The position numbers and the translations under genes are program-made. The notes under the pieces are model-generated. The model saw only the letters and a list, made by a program, of their open reading frames with translations, was not told where the DNA came from and made no database searches. From Centipeda flueggei ATCC 43531 (GTDB taxonomy: Bacteria; Bacillota; Negativicutes; Selenomonadales; Selenomonadaceae), in the NCBI RefSeq assembly GCF_000160695.1, contig NZ_GG694007.1, forward strand, positions 1 through 64,000: 64,000 bases of DNA. The letters run 5' to 3'. Numbering within the stretch: position 1 is the first letter of the stretch; the number at the start of each line of letters is the position of its first letter. Of the stretch, positions 8,611-17,202 are shown one piece after another.

Positions 8611-9645
8611 TTACTCCATCACCATCGGCTCGATCTGCTCATCCTTCATAAAGCGGCTGAGCTTCTGCACGCTCGCCATGAGATTGCGGTAGTTCTCCGG
8701 CGTCAGCGACTGCGGTCCATCGGAGAGGGCTCGTGCGGGATTCGGGTGCACCTCGATGATGAGCCCATCCGCTCCTGCCGCGATAGAGGCGAGGGACACG
8801 GGCTTAATCATGCGCCACTTTCCCGTACCGTGACTCGGGTCGGCAATGATCGGCAGATGCGAGAGGTGCTTGATCGCGGGAATCGCGCTGACGTCAAACG
8901 TGTTGCGCGTATACGTCTCATACGTGCGGATGCCGCGCTCACAGAGAATGACGTTCGGGTTGCCCTCATTCATGATATACTCAGCAGCGTTCAGCCACTC
9001 GTCGATGGTCGCGGCGAGTCCGCGCTTCAGCATGACGGGCTTGCCCGCACGTCCAACCGCACGCAGAAGGCCGAAGTTCTGCATATTGCGTGCGCCGACC
9101 TGCAGAAGATCGGCGTAGGCGGCGACCGTGTCCACTGCCTCGACCACCGTGACCTCCGTCACAACGGCAAGGCCCGTCTTCTCACGCACCTCGGCGAGGT
9201 ACTTCAGCCCCTCCTCCTCGAGTCCTTGGAACGCGTAGGGCGAGGTACGCGGCTTGTATGCACCGCCGCGGATGAACTGCGCGCCGCCTTCCTTGATGAT
9301 CTCTGCTGTTTCGAGCAGCTGCTCACGCGACTCCACTGCGCAGGGTCCCGCCATGACCACGGGCGTGCCGTCACCGATCTTGACGCCGCGGATATCCACC
9401 ACCGTCGCGGCGGGATGGAACTCGCGGCTCGCGAGCTTATAGCTCTTCGAGATCGCGACTGTCGTCTCAACGCCGTGCATCGCATCCAAGGGCGTTGCGG
9501 CGAGCTTCGTCTTGTCGCCGATCACGCCGACGATCTTCTGATGCGCGCCCTCCATCACCTTTGCTTCGAGACCTTTTTCCTCAATTGCCTGAATGACGCC
9601 CTCAATATCAGCCTGCGTGGCATCCGCATTCATAATAACAACCAT
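8611..9645 (-). CDS. aroF: 3-deoxy-7-phosphoheptulonate (DAHP) synthase
   Basis: A 344-residue type I-beta DAHP synthase, which condenses phosphoenolpyruvate with erythrose 4-phosphate, the first step of the shikimate pathway. An N-terminal ferredoxin-like regulatory domain (residues 1-70, starting [19 protein letters not shown]) is followed by the barrel with [53 protein letters not shown] and DPSHGTGK. The ATG follows AAGGAGTTTTACG. The regulatory domain in this class often senses tyrosine or prephenate-type feedback. Prephenate dehydratase lies next, separated by a repeat element, so the two may not share a transcript. Confidence 0.96.
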   Translation of the reverse strand: MVVIMNADATQADIEGVIQAIEEKGLEAKVMEGAHQKIVGVIGDKTKLAATPLDAMHGVETTVAISKSYKLASREFHPAATVVDIRGVKIGDGTPVVMAGPCAVESREQLLETAEIIKEGGAQFIRGGAYKPRTSPYAFQGLEEEGLKYLAEVREKTGLAVVTEVTVVEAVDTVAAYADLLQVGARNMQNFGLLRAVGRAGKPVMLKRGLAATIDEWLNAAEYIMNEGNPNVILCERGIRTYETYTRNTFDVSAIPAIKHLSHLPIIADPSHGTGKWRMIKPVSLASIAAGADGLIIEVHPNPARALSDGPQSLTPENYRNLMASVQKLSRFMKDEQIEPMVME

Positions 9646-9661
9646 CGTAAAACTCCTTTAT

Positions 9662-9830
9662 CCCTAAGGAAGCACTGATAAACTCAGCACCGCCGTCTTA
9701 GTACATCTTTTTCGCCCTGTCTGTGCCCTAGAATCCTCCACATAGCTCTTGCTATGCGTCCGGTTTGCTGCCTCAATCGGACAAAAATCTACGCTAATCT
9801 GAGAGCCTGTTTTATCAGCGATTCCCTAAA
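9662..9830 (-). repeat. Dispersed inverted-end element, copy A
   Basis: The left end AAGGAAGCACTGATAAAC and the right end TTTATCAGCGATTCCCTAA are near-inverted copies. The interior (about 130 bases) is nearly the same as at 34446-34613, including the shared stretch CCGCCGTCTTAGTA and the following TCTTTTTCGCCCTGTCTGTG. No protein is encoded. It separates aroF from pheA. Confidence 0.8.
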
Positions 9831-9853
9831 TCCCTAAAAAACAGCGGTGCTCC

Positions 9854-10702
9854 CTATTCATTGTGAGCGAGATGTACCGGAAATCGCCCCAACTCCTTCA
9901 GCCAGATGCTCCGCCGTGCGACGGCGGCGATCGCCTCCTCTGCGGCATCGCTGTGCGCATCGAGATCAAAAAAGAAAAGATACGCGCCCAGCTCCGTCCG
10001 TGCAGGGCGAGACTCAATGCGCGTGAGATTCACCTCGCGGCGGGCAAACTCACCGAGGACATTGTAGAGTGCCCCCGGACGCGAACCGTCGATCTGTGCC
10101 ACCAGCAGCACCGTATCGGGTGCTGCGGGGGGCGATGTTTCCTGCGCACGCACGACCTCAAAGAAACGTGTGCAGTTCGCTCCGCTGTCCTCAATCCTGC
10201 CCGCGATCTCCACCAGACCATTCAACACACCTGCCCGCCGCGTACAGATCGCCGCCGCTCCCGCATCTACAGGCAATGCACCAACCATCTCCGCCGCACG
10301 CGCCGTGCTCGCCGTCTTGATGAGCTCCGCCTGCGGGCAGTACTGCAGGAGAAACGTCCCGCACTGCGCGATGGGCTGTGCATGAGAGTAGATCGTACGG
10401 ATCTCCACATCTGCGCGCCGCGCCATCAGATAGTTGTGGACAGGCCAGATCACCTCACGGTTCACACGCAGAACATCCGTGTGTGCGAGCACATCGAGCG
10501 TCACGGCGATTGCCCCCTCGAGGGAATTCTCCACAGGGACAAACGCCGCATCCACCGCTCCCGTCTCCACCGCATGAAGACACGCCCCGATATCGCCATA
10601 GCAGACAATCTCGCGGTCAAGTTTCTGCCACTCCACGAGATAGCGTGCCGCCGCCTCACTGTGCGTCCCCGCGGGGCCGAGCACCCCCATCGTCTCTTTC
10701 AC
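9854..10702 (-). CDS. pheA: Prephenate dehydratase
   Basis: A prephenate dehydratase that converts prephenate to phenylpyruvate for phenylalanine synthesis. The catalytic domain begins VLGPAGTHSEAAARYL, carries FVPVENSLEGAI, and ends with the conserved TRF of NCTRFFEVV. A C-terminal ACT domain (GALYNVLGEFARREVNLTRIESRP) contains the ESRP motif used for feedback by phenylalanine. No chorismate mutase domain is fused. I favour the GTG at 10702 (282 residues) because GAGGAGG lies 8 bases before it; a TTG at 10723 would sit upstream of that ribosome site. Confidence 0.93.
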   Translation of the reverse strand: MKETMGVLGPAGTHSEAAARYLVEWQKLDREIVCYGDIGACLHAVETGAVDAAFVPVENSLEGAIAVTLDVLAHTDVLRVNREVIWPVHNYLMARRADVEIRTIYSHAQPIAQCGTFLLQYCPQAELIKTASTARAAEMVGALPVDAGAAAICTRRAGVLNGLVEIAGRIEDSGANCTRFFEVVRAQETSPPAAPDTVLLVAQIDGSRPGALYNVLGEFARREVNLTRIESRPARTELGAYLFFFDLDAHSDAAEEAIAAVARRSIWLKELGRFPVHLAHNE

Positions 10703-10856
10703 CAGCACGCCCTCCTCATACAAAAAGACGTATCATATCATACTATATGTACGGCTCGTTGACAAGTCTATTGCGAAACACTTTCATTACTATATCATCT
10801 CCCCCAAGGTTCACCAATATGTTATAATCATTCAAGGAAACAGTAAAGGAGCAGCT

Positions 10857-11435
10857 ATGACCCCAAACGATTATCTGTCCATCCTGCACGTCATCGCAGG
10901 GCTCAAGGAGCGTACGCGCCACGCTTGGATGAAATCCGGACGACAGGAGAGTGTCGCCGAGCACAGTTGGCGCATGGCGCTGATGGTGTATTTTCTGCAC
11001 GACCAGTTCCCCAAAGCCGACCTCACGCGCGTCCTCCTCATGGCGCTCCTGCACGACGTAGGAGAGGTATTTACAGGCGACATCCCAACCTTTGAAAAAA
11101 CAGACGCCGACCGTGCCCGTGAGCACGAGCTCCGCGACAAATGGATCGCCGCACTGCCCACTCCCTACACGGAGGAGATACGTGCCCTTTTTGACGAGAT
11201 GGATATGTGTGAGACCGAGGAAGCCCGCCTCCTCAAGGCACTCGACCGCATGGAGGCAGTCATCACGCACAACGAGTGTGGTCCTGCTGCATGGCTGCCC
11301 CTCGAATACGACCTGCAGCACACCTATGGCGTGAAAGAGTCAGCGTTCTCTCCCGTACTCAAAGGGCTGCGCGCAGAGGTAAACCGTGAGGTCGATGAAG
11401 TGATCGCATCATTGCAAAAGGAAGATGAAAGATGA
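10857..11435 (+). CDS. HD-domain phosphohydrolase, YfbR-like
   Basis: A 192-residue HD-domain protein resembling the 5'-deoxynucleotidase YfbR. The metal-binding pattern is visible: SVAEHSWRMAL supplies the first His, LLHDVGEVFTGDIP the His-Asp pair and following residues, and LLKALDRMEAV the distal Asp. Relatives dephosphorylate deoxynucleoside monophosphates; the exact substrate cannot be read here. The start follows AAAGGAGCAGCT. Its stop overlaps the start of the next gene as ATGA, so the two are translationally coupled. Confidence 0.85.
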   Translation: MTPNDYLSILHVIAGLKERTRHAWMKSGRQESVAEHSWRMALMVYFLHDQFPKADLTRVLLMALLHDVGEVFTGDIPTFEKTDADRAREHELRDKWIAALPTPYTEEIRALFDEMDMCETEEARLLKALDRMEAVITHNECGPAAWLPLEYDLQHTYGVKESAFSPVLKGLRAEVNREVDEVIASLQKEDER

Positions 11436-12208
11436 AAACGAACTATGGCAATTGGATCTCCGCACCGATGATGAAAACTCTCGCATCCATTGCGGGCGGA
11501 CTCTACATGTTCACCGCGCTCTATGCGCTCATTTTCGACCGCGTGACGGCCCCCTTCTTCATCCTTTTCATTCTCTCCTTCGTCGCAACCGTTGTCGTCA
11601 TCTATATGTACTACTGCCGCCGTGTATTCGACTTCGAAGGCGGCGGGCTCATGCGCCGCATTCACAGCTATCTGCTCGATCATCTGCCGTGGGACGGCCG
11701 CGGCAGGGTGCTTGAGGTCGGCTGCGGCTCGGGCGCACTCAGCATTGCCGCAGCGAAACGCTTTCCGCTCGCTGCGGTACAGGGCATCGACTACTGGCCG
11801 CCAATGTGGAACTATGGGCAGGCACAGTGCGAGACAAACGCCGCCGCCGAAGGCGTCGCAGATCGCTGCACATTTCAGCACGGTGACGCAGCGAAACTCG
11901 ACTTCCCCGACAATCATTTCGACGCTGTTGTCAGCAACTTTGTTTTTCACGAAGTACGCACGCAAAAGGACAAATTCATGCTCGTTGAGGAAGCTCTGCG
12001 CGTACTGAAAAAAGGCGGTGCGTTTGCCCTGCATGACACCTATGGGAACAAGGATATGTACGGCAGCATGGATGAATTCGTTGCCTGCCTCAAACAGCAT
12101 GGCATTGCCGACGTATCCTACCTCCCGAATACCGAGCGAAACATCCCCATGCCCGCCCTCCTCCGCTTTATGCTGCGCGGTGTCGGCATGCTTTATGGAA
12201 CAAAGTGA
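11432..12208 (+). CDS. Membrane-anchored SAM-dependent methyltransferase
   Basis: A 258-residue class I methyltransferase with two N-terminal membrane helices (about residues 17-37 and 40-58). The SAM-binding glycine motif VLEVGCGSGALS (about 88-99) and the following acidic GIDYW are intact, and DAVVSNFVFHEV matches motif IV of UbiE-like enzymes. The substrate is unknown; the membrane anchor suggests a lipid, quinone or other envelope substrate (inference). It overlaps the preceding HD gene by four bases. Confidence 0.85.
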   Translation: MKTNYGNWISAPMMKTLASIAGGLYMFTALYALIFDRVTAPFFILFILSFVATVVVIYMYYCRRVFDFEGGGLMRRIHSYLLDHLPWDGRGRVLEVGCGSGALSIAAAKRFPLAAVQGIDYWPPMWNYGQAQCETNAAAEGVADRCTFQHGDAAKLDFPDNHFDAVVSNFVFHEVRTQKDKFMLVEEALRVLKKGGAFALHDTYGNKDMYGSMDEFVACLKQHGIADVSYLPNTERNIPMPALLRFMLRGVGMLYGTK

Positions 12209-12284
12209 CTTGTGCCGTAGACGAACGTTTTACTGTAAATTTCGAAAGGAAACGGTCACCGCATCCATAGAAAGGACGATCACC

Positions 12285-13571
12285 ATGAAACTCTCCACAC
12301 TGCCCGCTGCCCTCGCTGCCGCCGCTCTCCTCTGCGCCCCCCATTCCTTCGCTGTGCCTGCGCCCGCATCAAAGGACAGTGCACCAAGCATCCCGCGGCC
12401 TGCGTTCCCTGCCGAACTCCCGCAGACGAAAGTGATTGACGCGAAACTCGCTGCGAGTCTGCCCTTTGCTCTTCCCGCCCCACATTTCGACATCCTCACC
12501 GTCCCCACACAGCCCCCCGCCGAGGTCACCATCCTCGGTGAGCCCATTGCATCCGAGGAGCAGATGCTCGCCTGCCTCCTCGCCCGCAACCCAAAGCCAA
12601 AGCTCACGGGCTCTCCCAAGGAACTTGTCCACGCCTACTACGAGGAAGCAGAGCGCGAGGGCATCCGCCCCGACGTCGCCCTCGCACAGGCGTACAAAGA
12701 AACGGGCTTCTTCGCCTACGGCGGCGACGTGGACTGGCGGCAGAACAACTTCTGCGGACTCGGCGCAACGGGGAACGGCGCAAAGGGACTCTCCTTCCCC
12801 GACATGCGCACGGGCGCGCGCGCGCACATCCAGCATCTCCTCGCCTACGCAAGCACAACGCCGCCGCACAGCCCTATTGTTGATCCGCGCTATGACCTTC
12901 TCCGCACAAAACGCCCCGACATCTTCGGCAAACTCACGCACTGGGTACAGCTCAACGGCGTCTGGGCCGTCCCCGGCACCACCTACGGACAAGGTATCCT
13001 CGCCATCCGTGACCGCGCTGCTCTCCCTGACGGCTCCGACGCCTCCCTCCATGCCGCCAACGCGCGCATCATGCAGGCGGCCGACGTCGACGGCTACATC
13101 TATCGCGGACTCGTCTACCTCCACCGTGGCAATGCCTCTGCCGCACTCGCTGACTTTAACGCCGCACAAAAACGCAGTACTCGCCGCCCCGAACCATACC
13201 TCGGCATTGCCCTCACACACACGGCGACAGGCAACCGCAAAGAAGCCCGCCGTGCCTACGAGGCATACCTAAGACTTGCTCCCAACGATGCCGGAGCACT
13301 CTACAACTACGGACTCACCCTCTTCACAGAAAACGCTCCTGCACAGGCAGTTCCCATCCTGCGTGATGCCATCCAACATAATGCACAAAATACCGACGCA
13401 TACAGCGCTCTCGCCGTCGCCCTCATCCATACGAAGGATTACGCAGGTGCATGGAAAACCCTCGCAGACGCTGCTGCCATCGCCCCCGCGAATCCTGACA
13501 TCCTCATCAACCAGATTCTCCTGCAGGCATGTCTGAAGGAGACGGACGCCAAGAAGGGGAAGAAGAAATAA
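12285..13571 (+). CDS. Secreted glucosaminidase with TPR repeats
   Basis: A 428-residue exported protein. A signal peptide (about residues 1-23, ending SFAVPA) is followed by a proline-rich linker and a FlgJ/LytD-type glucosaminidase domain (about 110-240). Its landmarks are YYEEAEREGIRPDVALAQAYKETG, with the catalytic Glu in the KETG motif, NNFCGLGATG, and a region of fixed-up aromatic residues. The C-terminal third is at least three TPR-like repeats (ADVDGYIYRGLVYLHRGNAS onward). It should cut N-acetylglucosamine linkages of peptidoglycan in the periplasm, perhaps scaffolded by the TPR part. The ATG follows GAAAGGACGATCACC. Confidence 0.85.
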   Translation: MKLSTLPAALAAAALLCAPHSFAVPAPASKDSAPSIPRPAFPAELPQTKVIDAKLAASLPFALPAPHFDILTVPTQPPAEVTILGEPIASEEQMLACLLARNPKPKLTGSPKELVHAYYEEAEREGIRPDVALAQAYKETGFFAYGGDVDWRQNNFCGLGATGNGAKGLSFPDMRTGARAHIQHLLAYASTTPPHSPIVDPRYDLLRTKRPDIFGKLTHWVQLNGVWAVPGTTYGQGILAIRDRAALPDGSDASLHAANARIMQAADVDGYIYRGLVYLHRGNASAALADFNAAQKRSTRRPEPYLGIALTHTATGNRKEARRAYEAYLRLAPNDAGALYNYGLTLFTENAPAQAVPILRDAIQHNAQNTDAYSALAVALIHTKDYAGAWKTLADAAAIAPANPDILINQILLQACLKETDAKKGKKK

Positions 13572-13606
13572 ATACCTAGCCACTAATGTCAGTCATTTTT
13601 TGAAAA

Positions 13607-13650
13607 AGAACCGTACCGAGGCACGCCCCTCGCATACGGTTCTTTGTTCT
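13607..13650. terminator. Bidirectional terminator
   Basis: AAGAACCGTA...TACGGTTCTT forms a 10-bp stem with an inner CGAGG/CCTCG stem; it is followed by TTGTTCTAT on the plus strand and preceded by an A-rich stretch. It serves the convergent genes ending at 13571 and 13661. Confidence 0.7.
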
Positions 13651-13660
13651 ATATTGGCTT

Positions 13661-14671
13661 TTACTCCGCGAGCCGCAGGAGTCCCGGCTGCTCGATATGC
13701 CACTTTTCATTGCGCTGGGTAAAGAGCGCAGGCATATCAACGGTGATATGATGATATGTCTTTCCTGCCTCATAGCGTGTGGCAAACGTCTCCTTCATGC
13801 CGCCATCGTCGTGCATTTTCTGATCGTAGGGGAACATGGGGCTCGGGATGACGGCAAAGTCGCCCGGCTGTCCCGGAATGTCATACGCCCAAAAGGTAGC
13901 CTCATTGAGGTCCTCGACCGTCTCGAACTTCGGCATCGTCTTGCCATTCTCGACGGCCGCGTGATCGGAGCAGACAAGGAGGTGCAGTCCGTACTTCGTG
14001 ATGAGCGGCACGCACAGCTCCGCGCCCTTCGTGCGGTCAAAGTTCTCGCACAGGGCATGGTAGTCGTCGAGAAGATCCTGCCAGATCGGTTTGCTCTCAA
14101 GGAGGGCGTCGAGGTCAAGATCCTCGTCCTCGTCTTCCTCCTCGTGCTTCTCCGACTCCGATGCCGGTTCTGGTTCAGGTTCCGGCTCAGGCGCTGGCAG
14201 CTCCGGTTCTGGTTCCGGCGCCGGCAGCTCCGGTTCTGGTTCCGGCGCCGGCAGCTCCTGTTCTGGCTCAGGCGCCGACAGCTCCGGCTCTGGAACCTGC
14301 GTCTCCTCTGGCACAGATTCCTTCGCCAATGACGGTGCCGCCGGCCGTCCCCCTCCCTCTGCAAGAGCTGTCTCGAGCTGTGCGATCTTCTCCTTCAATT
14401 GGGTGATCTCACTAGCGGTCATGCTGTCCTTTGCTGCAGCGCTTTTGATCTCATTCGAGAGACGCTCCGCTTCTTTGCGCAGCCACGCGACACTCCCTTC
14501 AAGCGCATCAACTGTTCCGCCTGTCTGCCGCCATGCATAGTAGGCCGCCACGGAGGCGATACCGACACTCGCAATAACGAGGACAAACGACAATATTGTC
14601 ATAACATCCGCCATCACCGGATGAATAAAGCCCGCGGTCTGCACCGCTGCAGACGCCGCTTCTGTTTCCAT
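13661..14671 (-). CDS. Membrane protein with Pro-Glu tandem repeats, function unknown
   Basis: A 336-residue protein I do not recognise. It has one membrane helix (about residues 22-45), a predicted coiled coil (about 55-105, WLRKEAERLSNEI onward), a strongly acidic proline-rich stretch of nine-residue repeats (PEPELPAPE type, about 125-175), an Asp/Glu run, and a folded C-terminal domain (about 195-336) with an ITKYGLHLLVCSDH stretch. The layout suggests an anchored protein whose rigid repeat pushes the C-terminal domain away from the membrane. The start follows AAAGGAAGATGATCT. No enzyme motif is visible. Confidence 0.7.
   Translation of the reverse strand: METEAASAAVQTAGFIHPVMADVMTILSFVLVIASVGIASVAAYYAWRQTGGTVDALEGSVAWLRKEAERLSNEIKSAAAKDSMTASEITQLKEKIAQLETALAEGGGRPAAPSLAKESVPEETQVPEPELSAPEPEQELPAPEPEPELPAPEPEPELPAPEPEPEPEPASESEKHEEEDEDEDLDLDALLESKPIWQDLLDDYHALCENFDRTKGAELCVPLITKYGLHLLVCSDHAAVENGKTMPKFETVEDLNEATFWAYDIPGQPGDFAVIPSPMFPYDQKMHDDGGMKETFATRYEAGKTYHHITVDMPALFTQRNEKWHIEQPGLLRLAE
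14170..14280. repeat. 27-bp tandem repeat coding for PEPELPAPE units
   Basis: A 27-base unit beginning GGCGCCGGCAGCTCC is repeated about three to four times with few changes, inside the gene at 13661-14671. Each unit is nine codons, so copy-number change keeps the frame. Confidence 0.8.
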
Positions 14672-14768
14672 AGATCATCTTCCTTTCCCTTTTTCTCAGT
14701 ATCCCTATGCCATATCTTGTTAAGTTCTCTATAATAGAGTAAAAATCCTGCAATAAATTCACAGAAAA

Positions 14769-14794
14769 AGAGCCGCTCCACGTGAAGCGACTCT
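14769..14794 (-). terminator. Terminator after flavodoxin
   Basis: On the minus strand AGAGTCGCTTC-ACGT-GGAGCGGCTCT folds into an 11-bp stem with two wobble pairs, followed by TTTTCTG. Confidence 0.65.
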
Positions 14795-14825
14795 GCCCGT
14801 CAAAAGAGAATAACAGGTGTGCTGA

Positions 14826-15260
14826 TCAGCACGCACCGGCAATGGCTGCGCCGAGCTTCTTGCTGCCCTCGATGCCCTCATCGTCCGGCTCATTCTCGAC
14901 GATGAAGGTATCGACGAGATTGGCGCCCGCTTCTTTCGTGCGCTCGGACCACGTCTCCATCCATGCGCCTGCACCCCAGCCCCACGAGCCAAAGAGCACG
15001 ACCGGCTTGCCAGAAAGCTTGCCGCTGTCAACCGCAGCTGCGAAGAACGGCTCGTATGAGCCCTCCTCCAGCTCCTCTGCCCCCATCGAGGGGCAGCCGA
15101 GTGCGAGACCGTCAAAGCCGTCGATCTGATCGACGGAGAAGCTGTCCACCTCGAAGCACTCGACGTCGGCACCTGCGCCCTTTGCCCCCTCGACGACAGC
15201 CTCTGCCATCTTCTGCGTATTGCCCGTGCCGGACCAGTACACAACTGCTACCTTTGCCAT
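14826..15260 (-). CDS. Flavodoxin
   Basis: A 144-residue short-chain flavodoxin. The FMN phosphate-binding loop SGTGNTQKMA lies at residues 10-19, the first flavin-covering loop includes GCPSMGAEELEE (about 56-67), and the second includes GSWGWGAG (about 91-98) with an aromatic residue to stack on the flavin. It is a low-potential electron carrier that can replace ferredoxin, for example with the 2-oxoacid oxidoreductases seen at the right edge. A strong promoter (15355-15383) lies upstream and a terminator downstream, so it is monocistronic. Confidence 0.95.
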   Translation of the reverse strand: MAKVAVVYWSGTGNTQKMAEAVVEGAKGAGADVECFEVDSFSVDQIDGFDGLALGCPSMGAEELEEGSYEPFFAAAVDSGKLSGKPVVLFGSWGWGAGAWMETWSERTKEAGANLVDTFIVENEPDDEGIEGSKKLGAAIAGAC

Positions 15261-15354
15261 GTGAAATCCTCCTCATGAAAATATCCCCTCTGCCCTGCAG
15301 CGACAAGAGACTGCCGCTCGATGCATGGTTCTCGGGTGTGATTGTTCTGTTTCT

Positions 15355-15383
15355 ATTATAGCGAAAATTCGCATCACTGACAA
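15355..15383 (-). promoter_or_regulatory. Flavodoxin promoter
   Basis: On the minus strand TTGTCA (15383-15378) and a perfect TATAAT (15360-15355) are 17 bases apart, about 95 bases upstream of the flavodoxin ATG. Confidence 0.7.
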
Positions 15384-15433
15384 CCGAATCTTTTCTATCT
15401 ATAAATAGATAAAATCTTGGAAACATCGCGTCA

Positions 15434-15462
15434 TTGACAAAGCGGCGCGTCTATGCTACGTT
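15434..15462 (+). promoter_or_regulatory. Candidate metNIQ promoter
   Basis: A perfect TTGACA (15434-15439) with, 17 bases later, a weak TACGTT. The metN ATG follows about 30 bases on, so the leader is too short for a SAM riboswitch; any methionine control would act at the DNA level. Confidence 0.5.
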
Positions 15463-15492
15463 TAATCGGTATCAACGAAGAGAGGCTACCAT

Positions 15493-16545
15493 ATGATACA
15501 GCTAAAGAATATCATCAAAACATACGCAGGCGATGTGCATGCCCTGCGCGGCATTGATCTCACGATCGAACGCGGCAGCATCTATGGCATCATTGGGCTG
15601 TCAGGCGCAGGAAAATCGACGCTCATCCGCTGCATCAATATGCTTGAGCGCCCGACGAGCGGCGCTGTCCTCGTGGACGGACGCGATCTCATGCAGGTCT
15701 CGGAGAGCGAGCTGCGCGAGGAGCGGCGGCACATCGGCATGATTTTTCAGCACTTTAATCTGCTGTCCTCTGCGACGGTCTACGACAACGTGGCATTCCC
15801 GCTGCGGCTCGCGGGAAAGTCTGCCGAGGAGATCCGCCCCAAGGTGACGGAACTGCTCACGCTGGTCGGGCTCGGCGATAAGGCAAATTCCTACCCGAGC
15901 CATCTCTCGGGCGGGCAGAAGCAGCGCGTCGGCATCGCGCGCGCACTCGCAGGAGATCCGAAGGTACTGCTCTGTGACGAGGCAACCTCGGCGCTCGACC
16001 CGCAGACAACGAAGTCCATCCTCGCGCTCATCCGCGACATCAACCGCCGCATGGGACTGACCGTCGTCGTCATCACGCATGAAATGCAGGTCATCAAGGA
16101 TATCTGTGAGCGCGTTGCCGTCCTCGACGGCGGCATCATCGCCGAGGAGGGCGATGTGGTGGACGTGTTCACCGCACCGCAGCAGCCGATCACGAAGGAG
16201 TTCATCAGCGTGCTCCTATCGAACGAGCTGCCGACGGCATTTCGCGGAAATTCCATCGAAGAAGCGCCGAGCGAGGGGAGCTATATGCTCCTGCGCCTTA
16301 CATTCCTCGGCGAGCGCGCGGACGATCCCGTGCTCGCGGAGATGATCCGCCGCTTCCCAACCATTGAGGTGACGATGCTCTTCGGTACACTCGACCAGAT
16401 CAAGGAGCTGCCGTTCGGGCGCATGATTATCGGGATGCGCGGTGCACCGGAGGAGATACAGCGCGCCATTGACTATCTCTCGGAACGGCATTTGAAACAG
16501 GAGGTGATCGGCTATGTCCGCCGAAATGATTCCCCTGCTGACTAA
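15493..16545 (+). CDS. metN: Methionine ABC transporter ATPase
   Basis: A 350-residue ABC ATPase energising methionine import. Walker A GLSGAGKST (about 36-44), the Q-loop FQHFNLL, the signature LSGGQKQRVGIARAL, Walker B VLLCDEATSALDP and the H-loop ITHEM are all intact. A C-terminal NIL domain (about 265-345, MLLRLTFLGERADDPVLAEM onward) is the regulatory methionine sensor found in MetN. It heads a metN-metI-metQ operon; metI starts inside its 3' end with a 32-base overlap. Confidence 0.95.
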   Translation: MIQLKNIIKTYAGDVHALRGIDLTIERGSIYGIIGLSGAGKSTLIRCINMLERPTSGAVLVDGRDLMQVSESELREERRHIGMIFQHFNLLSSATVYDNVAFPLRLAGKSAEEIRPKVTELLTLVGLGDKANSYPSHLSGGQKQRVGIARALAGDPKVLLCDEATSALDPQTTKSILALIRDINRRMGLTVVVITHEMQVIKDICERVAVLDGGIIAEEGDVVDVFTAPQQPITKEFISVLLSNELPTAFRGNSIEEAPSEGSYMLLRLTFLGERADDPVLAEMIRRFPTIEVTMLFGTLDQIKELPFGRMIIGMRGAPEEIQRAIDYLSERHLKQEVIGYVRRNDSPAD

Positions 16546-17167
16546 GGCACTCGGAGAGACCGTCTATATGGTCGCGGTCAGTATGGTCATCTCGAGTGCG
16601 CTCGGCATCCCGCTCGGTGTGCTCCTGCACGTGACAGCGCGGGGCGAGATCCTCGATGCGCCGGCGGTGAACCGCTCGATCGGCGCGGTGGTCAACGCGA
16701 TCCGCTCCATCCCGTTCATCATCCTGATGGTGGCAATCATCCCGCTGACCCGTCTCATCGTCGGCTCGGCGATCGGCACGACGGCGGCGATGGTGCCGCT
16801 CGTCATCGCCTCTGTCCCCTTCATCGGGCGGCAGGTGGAGACCTCGCTGCGCGAGGTGCCGCACGGTCTCATCGAAGCGGCGCTCTCCATGGGGGCGACG
16901 CCGCTGCAGATTGTGACGCGCGTGCTCCTGCCGGAGTCCATGCCCGGCATCGTCAGCCAGCTCACGACGGTCGTCATCGCACTCGTCGGCGAGTCCGCCA
17001 TGGCCGGTGCGATCGGCGGCGGCGGTCTTGGTGATCTCGCGATCCGCTACGGCTATCAGCGGTTCCGCCCCGACATCATGCTCGCGACCGTCGTCATTCT
17101 CATCGTTCTCGTCCAGCTCGTGCAGTTTGCAGGCAATACCCTCGCCGCACGGCTGAATAAGAAATAA
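16514..17167 (+). CDS. metI: Methionine ABC transporter permease
   Basis: A 217-residue permease with about five membrane helices. The family start LTKALGETVYMVAVSM and the EAA loop VETSLREVPHGLIEAALSMG (about 113-132), which docks on the ATPase, are visible. It forms the membrane channel with MetN. Its ATG at 16514 follows CAGGAGGTGATCGGCT, a near-ideal ribosome site inside metN, and so the 32-base overlap is real. Confidence 0.95.
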   Translation: MSAEMIPLLTKALGETVYMVAVSMVISSALGIPLGVLLHVTARGEILDAPAVNRSIGAVVNAIRSIPFIILMVAIIPLTRLIVGSAIGTTAAMVPLVIASVPFIGRQVETSLREVPHGLIEAALSMGATPLQIVTRVLLPESMPGIVSQLTTVVIALVGESAMAGAIGGGGLGDLAIRYGYQRFRPDIMLATVVILIVLVQLVQFAGNTLAARLNKK

Positions 17168-17202
17168 ATTCTTAGAGATCAATTTTTCAAAGGAGGTACT
17201 TT

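Noticed and set aside
14160-14290. CRISPR array
   Set aside because: The repeats are contiguous 27-base coding units with no spacers; no cas genes are present.
15261-15492. SAM or T-box riboswitch before metN
   Set aside because: The candidate promoter leaves only about 30 bases of leader, and no riboswitch core sequence is visible.
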